Shown here: positions 8,808 through 16,812 of the stretch, one piece after another
Layout of the letters: each line of letters begins with the position of its first letter
How positions within the stretch are numbered: the first letter of the stretch is position 1
Source of the DNA: Vibrio neptunius
GTDB taxonomy: Bacteria; Pseudomonadota; Gammaproteobacteria; Enterobacterales; Vibrionaceae
Assembly: GCA_019339365.1 (NCBI GenBank)
Contig: CP079860.1
Location: 1,054,001-1,118,000 of the forward strand
Length of the DNA stretch: 64,000 bases
Direction: 5' to 3'
The notes under the pieces: model-generated
Told to the model about the DNA's origin: nothing
The model's input: only the letters and a program-made list of their open reading frames with translations
Databases searched by the model: none
Translations under genes and position numbers: made by a program

Positions 8808-9849
8808 GCAAATCATTAAGCAGGCATTGATCAATAATCACAGTGTGATTGCGCTGGATGTGATTGGTTTGCCAATCGAAGAAGCTCAGAGTTTAGTGAG
8901 TAACCTAGTTCATCGTACAGGTTGCAAGGTCATCGCTATTGGTGATGATGAAAAGATTGCCTACTATCGCAGTTTGCTATCGGTGGGAGCCCTTGAATAT
9001 TTGGTGAACCCGATTGCACCGAATGCATTGGCTTCTCTCGATTTTGGTCAAGAACACAATGGCAATCAAAGGGGCAAACGCATCTCTGTGGTGGGGACAA
9101 AAGGTGGCGTTGGTACTTCGACCATCGTTGCCAATCTGGCTCGCATGATGAACAGTCGGGGCCAGTCGACAGCGGTAGCAGACCTGGATTTTGCCTCAGG
9201 TGATCTGGACTTACATTTCGATGTCCAAGGTAATACTGCTCTGGTTGAAATGTTGCAATATCCAGAACGCCTTGAACCCGTGGTCTTTGAGCGAAGTGGT
9301 ATTACGGTTCAGCCAGATTTAACCTTGTTTACTGGCTATTTGTCTTTGGATACGGACCCGTTTTGGCCAGACAAAAACGCGTTAGAACATTTCAGTAAAT
9401 ACTGTCTGGATCACGCCGATAACCTCATCTTCGACATTCCTTCCTTCTCATTGAGAGATCAGGTGGGCATGAGCGTGCTCAAAAGTGCAGATGTTCGAGT
9501 GATTGTGGTAGAACCCACTTTGCCGTCTATACGAAACGCTGGGCAAATCTTTAGCTTGCTTTCTACTGGCGATCCAACAGGCCACGCTAAGGAAAACCTG
9601 TTAGTGGTTAACCACACTAAATCGAACAAAGCGTCCTTAATTGCCTTGAATGATGTGCATCGAGCGCTGGGCATTGATATTGATGTTGCAGTCCCTTTTG
9701 CACCGAATCACTTCTTAGCGAAAAGCTCCTTGGGGCAGTCTGCCATCAAAGGAAATCGTAAGGTCAGCCAGGCGTTTTCTGACTTAGCAGATAAAGTTGA
9801 AGGCACCCAGCCATCACGCTCACTTAGATTCTGGAAGCGAGGGGCCTGA
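8683..9849 (+). CDS. tadZ: Tad pilus localisation ATPase TadZ/CpaE
   Basis: 388 residues: an N-terminal receiver-like (ARD) domain (about 7-115) and a C-terminal ParA/MinD-type ATPase domain. The deviant Walker A motif is KGGVGTST (140-147), followed by VADLDFASGDLDLHFD as Walker A' and NLIFDIPS as Walker B. TadZ places the Tad machine in the cell and acts at the inner face of the membrane. ATG 8683 is followed at once by a second ATG. It overlaps the extended end of cpaD but would abut it if the G-tract there is corrected. The stop overlaps the tadA start by one base. Confidence 0.92.
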   Translation: MMKNQNLSVLVASSPALDSYHLSLAFAEQGITQLTQVSLDREQIIKQALINNHSVIALDVIGLPIEEAQSLVSNLVHRTGCKVIAIGDDEKIAYYRSLLSVGALEYLVNPIAPNALASLDFGQEHNGNQRGKRISVVGTKGGVGTSTIVANLARMMNSRGQSTAVADLDFASGDLDLHFDVQGNTALVEMLQYPERLEPVVFERSGITVQPDLTLFTGYLSLDTDPFWPDKNALEHFSKYCLDHADNLIFDIPSFSLRDQVGMSVLKSADVRVIVVEPTLPSIRNAGQIFSLLSTGDPTGHAKENLLVVNHTKSNKASLIALNDVHRALGIDIDVAVPFAPNHFLAKSSLGQSAIKGNRKVSQAFSDLADKVEGTQPSRSLRFWKRGA

Positions 9850-11186
9850 TGTTCAAGTCGACAAGAACTAAAGAGCCATTAACGGTCACTCACTCACGCA
9901 GTGCCGGAGCGCCATCATCGGATCCTATTCGTGAACATTATCACCTGATCCACTCTCAGGTGGTGAATGCGATTGAAGCCAGTGTTGTCATCAAGCTCAG
10001 TCCTCAGGAATTGGAAGCGAGAATTTTACTGCTGGTGACCGATGTGGTCGCGACTCATCAGCTGCCGCTGGGCAATCGTGAAGTCGCGCTAGTGGTTAAG
10101 CAGCTGGTGGATGAGCTACTGGGTTTGGGGCCTCTTCAACCATTGATCGACGACCCTATGGTGAGCGACATCATGGTCAATGGGCCCAATGAGGTTTACA
10201 TCGAGAAATTGGGTAAATTGCAAAAGACGCCGGTCGAGTTTCGTAGTGAAGAGCAACTGCTTAATTTAGCTCGTCGAATCGTAAGCAAAGTTGGCCGTCG
10301 AATCGATGAAAGTTCACCACTGGTTGATGCGCGATTAGAAGACGGCAGCAGGGTCAATGTCATGATTCCGCCACTTGCATTGGACGGCACGTGTATTTCA
10401 ATTCGCAAATTCAATCAGGACAAGCTGTCTTTGAATCAGATGGCGCAAAGCGGTGCCATGTCAGACAGCATGGTGCGCTTACTGGATATCATTGTTCGTT
10501 GTCGGTTGAACGTTTTGATTGCGGGTGGTACTGGCGCAGGTAAAACGACGCTGCTCAATGCGATGTCATTCAGTATTTCACCTCATGAGCGAATCATCAC
10601 CATTGAGGACGCTGCGGAACTTCAACTCCAACAGCCGCATGTCGTTCGAGCTGAAACCAGACCCGCAAACGCAGAAGGGCTGACGGCTGTCAGTCAGCGA
10701 GAGCTGGTTAAGAACGCGTTAAGGATGCGCCCAGATCGGATCATACTCGGCGAAGTACGTGGTGATGAAGCCTTTGAAATGATGCAGGCCATGAACACTG
10801 GCCATGAAGGTTCTTTGTCGACCTTACATGCTAACTCGTCTTTAGATGCCTTGGTTCGAATTGAAAACATGTTGATGATGGCGCAATCTACCTTGCCATT
10901 GTTTGCCTTACGTCGACAGGTTGCTGATACGATTGATGTAGTGGTGCAGGTTGAGAGAATGCGTGATGGCAAGCGTCGGGTTGTTGCCATTACAGAGGTT
11001 ATTGGCTTGGAAGGTGAGCAGTATGTCACCCATGATCTCTACCGCTTTGAGGTTCAGGGCGAAGATCATCAGGGCCAGCTACTGGGGCAATTTATGAGCG
11101 CCAAAAGTTTGCCTGCTTTTGCATCCAAGGCGCAATACTATCAACTTGATAGCCAATTACGGTCGGCTATGGAGCTCGACCTATGA
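9849..11186 (+). CDS. tadA: Tad pilus secretion ATPase TadA/CpaF
   Basis: A 445-residue GspE/VirB11-type hexameric ATPase that powers Flp pilus extension and probably retraction. An N-terminal CpaF region (about 25-190, with LLGLGPLQPLIDDP and SDIMVNGP) is followed by the nucleotide-binding core: Walker A GGTGAGKTT (226-234), Asp box IITIEDAAELQL, Walker B IILGEVRGDEAFEM and His box GSLSTLHANS. All catalytic motifs are intact. It starts at ATG 9849 inside the tadZ stop and ends in an ATGA overlap with tadB, so translation is probably coupled along the operon. Confidence 0.95.
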   Translation: MFKSTRTKEPLTVTHSRSAGAPSSDPIREHYHLIHSQVVNAIEASVVIKLSPQELEARILLLVTDVVATHQLPLGNREVALVVKQLVDELLGLGPLQPLIDDPMVSDIMVNGPNEVYIEKLGKLQKTPVEFRSEEQLLNLARRIVSKVGRRIDESSPLVDARLEDGSRVNVMIPPLALDGTCISIRKFNQDKLSLNQMAQSGAMSDSMVRLLDIIVRCRLNVLIAGGTGAGKTTLLNAMSFSISPHERIITIEDAAELQLQQPHVVRAETRPANAEGLTAVSQRELVKNALRMRPDRIILGEVRGDEAFEMMQAMNTGHEGSLSTLHANSSLDALVRIENMLMMAQSTLPLFALRRQVADTIDVVVQVERMRDGKRRVVAITEVIGLEGEQYVTHDLYRFEVQGEDHQGQLLGQFMSAKSLPAFASKAQYYQLDSQLRSAMELDL

Positions 11187-12088
11187 TCCTTGCTTTGGTC
11201 GCGATATGGTGCCTGACTATAGCGGTTTCTCTTCATTACGTTGGCCAGCGTCGCAATGTGAAGCGACGTTTGTCGAAATATGTCCCGCACACGGGCGCTA
11301 GCCATTTAGGCTCGATTGTTAAATCGCGTCGGTCTGGTGGGACAGTCCGCGAGTTCTGGTCTCGTACAGATGCTTTGTTGCCAAGCCAGGACAAGGTCCT
11401 ACTTGCTTTTTCAGCATTCGCTTTACCGTTTGGCTCGATATTTTGGTTGCAAGCACTGGCATGGTATTGGCAAACCGCTGTAGCTTTGGTGTGCTTTGGT
11501 CTCTTATTTTGTTCGCTTTTTGTTGTACGTCGCAAAAAGCAAATTGAAGAGTTTGATACCAATATCGTCAAGGTGTTGGGACTTGTCAGTCGTGCGGTGT
11601 CTGCCGGACTTTCTGTTCCTCAAGCTATCGAACAAGTATCGAATTCGCAAACCGGGTTATTGGGGCGGGAATTTGCGCTTATCACAGACAACTTGGCGCT
11701 AGGGATTTCACTGCGTCAAACCCTTGATGAAGCCTGTACTCGCCTTCCTTACCGTACTTTTCGTTACTTTTCCGTCGCTCTTGTATTGAATCAAAGTAAC
11801 GGTGGTCAGCTGAGGGAGATCCTCCACAATCTGAGTCGTACCATGCATGACAATAAGGCCATGCTCAAGAAGGTAAAAAGCATGACTGCGGAGCCAAGAA
11901 TGACGGCAAAGTTTCTTTCCTTACTACCCTTGATGCTGGTGGCTGTAGTGGCATGGATCGATGTTTCACTGTTTGAGTTATTGGTGTATACCGAAAGTGG
12001 CCAATCGATTCTGATTTACTGCGCAGCCAGTATTGCATTTGGCGGCTTTACGCTCCATTCGCTGACCAAAAATAGGAAGTTCTCATGA
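11183..12088 (+). CDS. tadB: Tad inner-membrane platform protein TadB
   Basis: 301 residues with a type II secretion F (GspF-like) fold. Membrane segments are at about residues 1-18, 72-90, 93-112, 249-268 and 274-292. The cytoplasmic four-helix domain in the middle contains GLVSRAVSAGLSVPQAIEQV and LALGISLRQTLDEAC, both typical of TadB. Together with TadC it forms the inner-membrane platform on which TadA acts. It overlaps tadA by four bases (ATGA) and tadC by four bases. Confidence 0.92.
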   Translation: MILALVAIWCLTIAVSLHYVGQRRNVKRRLSKYVPHTGASHLGSIVKSRRSGGTVREFWSRTDALLPSQDKVLLAFSAFALPFGSIFWLQALAWYWQTAVALVCFGLLFCSLFVVRRKKQIEEFDTNIVKVLGLVSRAVSAGLSVPQAIEQVSNSQTGLLGREFALITDNLALGISLRQTLDEACTRLPYRTFRYFSVALVLNQSNGGQLREILHNLSRTMHDNKAMLKKVKSMTAEPRMTAKFLSLLPLMLVAVVAWIDVSLFELLVYTESGQSILIYCAASIAFGGFTLHSLTKNRKFS

Positions 12089-12939
12089 TAGTTATGATAG
12101 CGACCTTGCTGATTGTGGTGGGCGTCATTAGCTCCGTTATTTGTTTTCAGCTTGCACGTCAGCAAGACATTATTCATCGCCGTTTGAAGCAGGTCAGTGT
12201 TTCGACACTGCACACTCGCTCACTTGGTGAAAAGTGGCGATGGAAGTCTAACCCTGCCCGTCAAAAGCAATTGGCACTCATTGGCTTAGGTCAAAGTCAT
12301 GCAGAGACCCAGTTTGTATTGATTCGTTTTACCTTGATGCTTTGTGGCGCAGGTGTATGGCATTTTGCTCGCGCTTTAGGTTGGTCAGCTGCGGATATTG
12401 CTCAGGACATAGCAGTGGCTATCGCTTGTGGTATTGCGGTTGATCGACTGCTTGAATGGCGTGTTAACCAAATTCGTCAGGAAATTTCCAAATTGGCTCC
12501 CGATGCCCTCGATCTTATGGTGGTTTGTGTAGCTTCTGGGTTGACACTGGAAAACACTTTTCGTGTTGTCGGTGAAGAAATGACGTCAGTTTCTCCTGCC
12601 CTTGCCCGAGAATGGACACTGACTGCGACGGAAATGTCAGTATTGGATTCTCCGCAGCAAGCTTTGATCAATCTGGATCAGAGATTGGAATTGCCAGATA
12701 TCAACAACATGGTTGTGACCATGTCTCAGGCGCTTCAGTTTGGAACGCCTCTCTCGCAGGCATTGAGTCTGATTGCGTCCGATAGCCGTCAATACCAGTT
12801 GCTTGATCTTGAAGAGTGGGTAGGAAAAATCCCGGCCAAAATGTCTTTCCCACTTGTGGTATTCATCATGCTGCCAGTCGTTGTCATGATTGTTGCCCCT
12901 GTTGTTCTTAGCCTGTTTAATACTCTGGACACATTATGA
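12085..12939 (+). CDS. tadC: Tad inner-membrane platform protein TadC
   Basis: 284 residues; the second GspF-like platform protein. An N-terminal membrane helix (about 1-20) is followed by two central hydrophobic segments and a cytoplasmic domain with ALDLMVVCVASGLTLENTF and LPDINNMVVTMSQALQFG, then a C-terminal hairpin (about 255-280). It pairs with TadB. Start and stop both overlap the neighbouring genes by four bases (ATGA), the regular pattern of this operon. Confidence 0.92.
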   Translation: MIVMIATLLIVVGVISSVICFQLARQQDIIHRRLKQVSVSTLHTRSLGEKWRWKSNPARQKQLALIGLGQSHAETQFVLIRFTLMLCGAGVWHFARALGWSAADIAQDIAVAIACGIAVDRLLEWRVNQIRQEISKLAPDALDLMVVCVASGLTLENTFRVVGEEMTSVSPALAREWTLTATEMSVLDSPQQALINLDQRLELPDINNMVVTMSQALQFGTPLSQALSLIASDSRQYQLLDLEEWVGKIPAKMSFPLVVFIMLPVVVMIVAPVVLSLFNTLDTL

Positions 12940-13673
12940 TCAAACCCTTCATTATTGCCTGCTTCTGTCTTTCGGTTCTTGGTTGTCAGTCTACCGATAA
13001 TCAGGTTGAGAAATCTGACTTTCAATTGGCGCAAACCGCCCTGACAAACGGTCATGCTGATAATGCGCTCAGTATTTACAAGAAGAAGCTGGAGAATAAT
13101 CCAGACGATCCTCAGCTTTTATTTCTGGCGGGCAGCGCCAGCAATCAAGCCGCGCGTTACGATGAGGCTTTGCATTACCTCACTAAGGGTAACTCACTGA
13201 ATCCTTCCCCTGAGTTTGAACGTGAATTGGGGCGTGCGCATTTAGCCTTAGGAAATGTTCGTTTAGCGACAGATTCACTGCGCAGAGCAGTGGAAGAAAA
13301 TGATAAAGACGAAGTGGCGCTGAACAGTCTCGGTGTGAGCTACTCATTGCAAAAAAACTATCGAGAAGCTCGCGAGGCATTTCAGCAGGCGATTAACATC
13401 AGGCCGGACAGTCTAGAGTACCGAAACAACCTCGCACTAAGCTGGATGCTCGATGGTCAACCAGAGCAAAGTATTCGGATTCTTTACCCTATTTACCAAC
13501 GTGGAGAAGCGACCACTAAGTTGCGGCTTAATTTGGCGTTATCCTATGCATTGCAAGGTGAGGTCGATGCGGCGCGAATGATCGCAATGGGCGATCTGAC
13601 CAAAGCGGAGTTAGAGAACAACTTAGCGTATTACCAGCACCTTGCTGAGCAGGGAGCTGGCACATGGCGATGA
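12936..13673 (+). CDS. tadD: Tad pilus TPR lipoprotein TadD
   Basis: 245 residues. A signal peptide ends in a lipobox (VLGC, Cys17). The rest is tetratricopeptide repeats: NNPDDPQLLFLAGSASNQAARYDEAL starts the series (in two parts: NNPDDPQLLF and ARYDEAL), with further helix pairs to about residue 200. TadD proteins help assemble or stabilise the secretin, like PilF/PilW pilotins. It sits between tadC and the minor pilin genes in the normal order. Confidence 0.9.
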   Translation: MIKPFIIACFCLSVLGCQSTDNQVEKSDFQLAQTALTNGHADNALSIYKKKLENNPDDPQLLFLAGSASNQAARYDEALHYLTKGNSLNPSPEFERELGRAHLALGNVRLATDSLRRAVEENDKDEVALNSLGVSYSLQKNYREAREAFQQAINIRPDSLEYRNNLALSWMLDGQPEQSIRILYPIYQRGEATTKLRLNLALSYALQGEVDAARMIAMGDLTKAELENNLAYYQHLAEQGAGTWR

Positions 13674-14098
13674 AACGTCATTCTGGGAGCCAGACGATAG
13701 AGTTTGCCATGGTCATTGTTCCACTGATGATTGTGCTGTTGGCGACATTTGAATTCGTTCGTTTGATGTGGGTCACCATGATCTTTGAATCTGCCGTCAA
13801 TGCTGCGGTGAGGGAGATCAGAACGCTGCCACCTTCGACGATGCTAGACAATCAAATCCGCGATCGCATCGCGTCGTTTCCATTGCTCGATCTGGAGAAG
13901 ATTGACATTGACCCTCCGCGTTATAGCGATAGCGTCCAGTCTCTAGCTTTGGGGATAAAGGTGACGCCTTTAAGTGCAGTGATGACTGAGTATCAAATTC
14001 GTTACCGATTTAGCTTTTTATTGGTGCCAGCCCTGTCTGAAACGTTTCCTTCGGTGGCGTCTTTAAGTCGAACCGTATTGGTGAGTCACGATGCGTAG
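13664..14098 (+). CDS. tadE: Tad minor pseudopilin TadE
   Basis: 144 residues. A short basic leader ends in Gly, followed by SQTIEFAMVIVPLMIVLL. Processing after the Gly would leave Glu at +5 and Phe at +6, the TadE-like prepilin signature. The remaining periplasmic part is about 100 residues. Minor pseudopilins of this type are needed for pilus assembly and are cut by the same peptidase as Flp. The start overlaps tadD by 10 bases; a second Met (ATG at 13670) two codons later is also possible. Confidence 0.85.
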   Translation: MAMKRHSGSQTIEFAMVIVPLMIVLLATFEFVRLMWVTMIFESAVNAAVREIRTLPPSTMLDNQIRDRIASFPLLDLEKIDIDPPRYSDSVQSLALGIKVTPLSAVMTEYQIRYRFSFLLVPALSETFPSVASLSRTVLVSHDA

Positions 14099-14657
14099 TG
14101 TTTCAAAGCAGAATGGCGCAGCCGTGATTGAATTTCCGTTTGTTGTGCTTGGTATATTGACCATCGTTTTGGGGTTGTTTGCGGTGTACAAACTGCTCTA
14201 CCTCCAGAGTCGTATTGACAACACCACATATTCGATGGCGAGCGCTGCTGCAAGAGCCTTAGTGCCGCAAGGTAGCGCTAAGTCTTATGACGATGCGAGT
14301 GCGAATCAGTTGTTGAGTGTCGCACAACGCGCTTTACCCTCAGGCTTTGAAGCAGAACGTATCGGGCTTGTGCTTGAAATTCGAACCGTGACGGCTGGGC
14401 GAACAGAGCTCATCACCCAAAAAGTAGGCAGTGATTGCGAAGTGGAACAAACGATAGATTCTCTGTCTTTATTCGCCCCAATCAGCCGAAGCTCGGTCGC
14501 CTCGTTACATGGCAAAACGGCGAACCTGTATCAAGTCACACTGTGTGTCTCTGAGCCGCTGGAGTCGGATAGTGCCATTTTCCACTGGCTGCCGTTACCG
14601 CTTCCAAAGTCAATGCGCAGTCAAGCTGTCATTATTGGGAGGCGCTACAGTGCTTAA
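14091..14657 (+). CDS. tadF: Tad minor pseudopilin TadF
   Basis: 188 residues. The N-terminus MRSVSKQNG is followed by AAVIEFPFVVLGILTIVLG, again giving Glu at +5 and Phe at +6 after cleavage at Gly. A periplasmic domain of about 150 residues follows, containing two Cys (in SDCEVEQ and TLCVSEP) that could form a disulfide. This matches TadF by size and place. It overlaps tadE by eight bases and tadG by eight. Confidence 0.85.
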   Translation: MRSVSKQNGAAVIEFPFVVLGILTIVLGLFAVYKLLYLQSRIDNTTYSMASAAARALVPQGSAKSYDDASANQLLSVAQRALPSGFEAERIGLVLEIRTVTAGRTELITQKVGSDCEVEQTIDSLSLFAPISRSSVASLHGKTANLYQVTLCVSEPLESDSAIFHWLPLPLPKSMRSQAVIIGRRYSA

Positions 14658-15843
14658 GCCACAAACAGGTTCCGTCTCCTTAGCCTTTCTCGCCCTGCTG
14701 ATTCCTTTGGTGGTGTTGTCTGCCGCGACCATCATGATTGGTTTTCAGGTCCAGCTAAGCAGTCGTGCAATGCAAGCCGTGGATGCGGCTTCTTTGGCGT
14801 GCGCCTTTTCTGATTACTCAGATCCGAGCGTTAATCAGGCGTATTTAGACTATTACCAGCCCAACGTAAAACTGGTGAAAAGCGAAATATTCAGTACTTC
14901 TGGTTGTGAGATCAATATGGGGTATTCGTTGACGGGGCTTTTTTCATCATTGAAGTTTGCTCAGGCTTCGTATTCTGCGCAGTCAAATTCCGTTGCGCAG
15001 GCGAATGTTAATCAGTCATCCAGTGTGACTCCCACCGAAATGACCCTAGTGTTGGATATTTCCAGTTCCATGACGGGCTCAATCGAGTCGTTGAAGCGTA
15101 TTCTTATCCGAGCAATTGAGCGTATTGAGCGAGACAATGTACAAATCGATGGAAGGCGAGCAATCAGTATTTCTATTGTTCCCTTTTCTGATGGTGTCTC
15201 CGCTCGCAGCACTGCTTGGCTGGAAGAGAAAGCCGTCTTCTGTATCGATGGGCTAACCAAACAAGCGGGTGGCTCAGTGTTGGTGAATGAAACGGTTCAA
15301 AACCTAGATAGAATTCATTCCGAGAAAGCGGTGAGTCATCGTAAGCCGGGTAAGTTTCTTGCGGATTGCAGTGATTCAGCCACTCTTGTCCCGCTTACCG
15401 ATGATATGAGCGAAGTGAAAACAGCCATCAACGCCCTAACTACGACAGGTGGGACACACTCGTATCAAGGCATCATTTGGGGGGCTCGTCAGCTGATTCC
15501 AAGATGGCGCCAAGAGTGGGGATACAACCCTTATTCGCTCACACCCAAGCAAAAGCTGATTCTGATGACAGACGGAGCCGACAGTGGCTATGTACTGGAT
15601 GACCTGATTGAAGCTGGCCTTTGTGACCGTTTAGCCAATGAATTTGCTATTGAGCTCAATTTTATTGGTTTCAATGTACAAGAAAGCCGCTTAGCTCAGT
15701 TTCATAGCTGCATCAACGCCGCAAACACAGAAGGTATCAAGGGGCAGGTTTTCTCTGCAACCAACACCGAGAAACTCGATGAGTACTTTTCAAAGATATT
15801 GGAAGTTCAGTATGACACCACGCTTAACTTCGGACAGAAATAA
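14650..15843 (+). CDS. tadG: TadG-type von Willebrand A domain protein
   Basis: 397 residues from GTG 14650, chosen because GGGAGG lies 8 bases upstream and the hydrophobic prepilin-like helix (GSVSLAFLALLIPLVVL) is then N-terminal; in-frame starts back to 14509 lie inside tadF. Unlike TadE and TadF it lacks the Glu at +5. A von Willebrand A domain starts at about residue 130 with the metal-site motif DISSS (136-140) and continues with MTDGADSG near residue 305. TadG proteins sit in the envelope, perhaps reaching the outer membrane. It is the last tad gene, 24 bases before the thioredoxin gene. Confidence 0.88.
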   Translation: MLKPQTGSVSLAFLALLIPLVVLSAATIMIGFQVQLSSRAMQAVDAASLACAFSDYSDPSVNQAYLDYYQPNVKLVKSEIFSTSGCEINMGYSLTGLFSSLKFAQASYSAQSNSVAQANVNQSSSVTPTEMTLVLDISSSMTGSIESLKRILIRAIERIERDNVQIDGRRAISISIVPFSDGVSARSTAWLEEKAVFCIDGLTKQAGGSVLVNETVQNLDRIHSEKAVSHRKPGKFLADCSDSATLVPLTDDMSEVKTAINALTTTGGTHSYQGIIWGARQLIPRWRQEWGYNPYSLTPKQKLILMTDGADSGYVLDDLIEAGLCDRLANEFAIELNFIGFNVQESRLAQFHSCINAANTEGIKGQVFSATNTEKLDEYFSKILEVQYDTTLNFGQK

Positions 15844-15867
15844 AACCACAAAATTAGGGAGAAAATA

Positions 15868-16332
15868 ATGATTAAACAATTGGTTGTGTTATTCGCTTTA
15901 TGCACTTCTTTCTCTGCATCTGCGTTTAAAGAAGGGGACACCATCACAGATTCAGCATCAACAGGACTTAAGCTGGATCAAAGCCAGCTAACGATAGTGG
16001 ATTTCTTTGCAGAGTGGTGTGTTTCATGTCGCCATGAGTTGCCTTTGGTTAATCAGCTCTACAGTGAGCTAGAAGGGACAGGCGTGACGGTTGTCGGTGT
16101 AGATGTTGATGAAGAGGTCGAAGTGGGCCTTGAGTTTCAAAAATCGCTGGGTTTGACCTTCCCTGTCATTAACGATCCCAAGCAACAGTTGATCGCCGAG
16201 TTTAAGCCGATTGGTATGCCGGCGCTCTACTACATCTATCAGGGACAAGTGCTGAAAGTTCGGTTTGGTGCCATCAATGATATTCGGACGGTTATTCTGG
16301 CGGATCTGGCAGATATGGGAGTTCAACTATGA
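15868..16332 (+). CDS. Periplasmic TlpA-like thioredoxin
   Basis: 154 residues with a cleavable signal peptide (about 1-19, SASA) and a thioredoxin fold. The active site is WCVSC (Cys51, Cys54), and cis-Pro is in GMPALYYIY. The central insertion with VTVVGVDVDEE is typical of TlpA/ResA-type reductants. It would act as a periplasmic thiol reductant, most likely recharged by the DsbD encoded four genes downstream. AGGGAG lies upstream of the ATG. It overlaps the DUF4266-like gene by four bases (ATGA), so they are co-translated. Confidence 0.88.
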   Translation: MIKQLVVLFALCTSFSASAFKEGDTITDSASTGLKLDQSQLTIVDFFAEWCVSCRHELPLVNQLYSELEGTGVTVVGVDVDEEVEVGLEFQKSLGLTFPVINDPKQQLIAEFKPIGMPALYYIYQGQVLKVRFGAINDIRTVILADLADMGVQL

Positions 16333-16793
16333 AGCCAGTTGTTCTCATCGTTGCTCTCTGCTTTCCTGCGTTGAGCGTTGCAGCCCCAAAAGTGGATTTA
16401 AGTCAGCTAGGTAAAAAGCCTTCTCAAGCTACGGAAACCTCGGTCAGTGGCTCCAGCATTGAAGAAGAGGTGATTTCTGGACAGGTTTACACCAGTGGCA
16501 GTTCAGAAATTGGTGCTCGTCGCAACGTTGAATTAGTTAAACCTCAAGCTAAGGATTTAACGTTGGAGAAACCGAAAGCCGTCGTAAATGAAAAGTCGGC
16601 CCTCGCTTTTGTCGATGAGGCTCTAGGTATTGAGCCAGTTAAACCGTGGGAAAAAGGCACCTTAGCGAAGAAAGAGATGAAACCCGGAGGGCCGGTGCCT
16701 GAGTTTGACTTATTTTCAGAGAAAGTCTTCTCATACAAGCAAGGTTCAGTGGGTGGCAGTGGCGTCGGTGGCGGCGGCTGTGGTTGCAACTAA
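16329..16793 (+). CDS. DUF4266-like secreted protein ending in GGGCGCN
   Basis: 154 residues with a signal peptide (about 1-19). Residues 20-95 are polar and probably disordered. The C-terminal 55 residues carry the DUF4266 pattern as I know it: VKPWEKGTLAKKEM, then FSEKVFSYKQ, then SVGGSGVGGGGCGCN at the very end. Family members are usually only about 70 residues, so this one has an N-terminal extension. The two Cys four and two positions from the end suggest a metal site, a redox pair or a modification site. Genes for DUF4266, DUF3570, ApbE and a thioredoxin are, to my knowledge, often together. Function unknown. Confidence 0.8.
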   Translation: MKPVVLIVALCFPALSVAAPKVDLSQLGKKPSQATETSVSGSSIEEEVISGQVYTSGSSEIGARRNVELVKPQAKDLTLEKPKAVVNEKSALAFVDEALGIEPVKPWEKGTLAKKEMKPGGPVPEFDLFSEKVFSYKQGSVGGSGVGGGGCGCN

Positions 16794-16812
16794 ATATTAA
16801 AAATTAATTACA

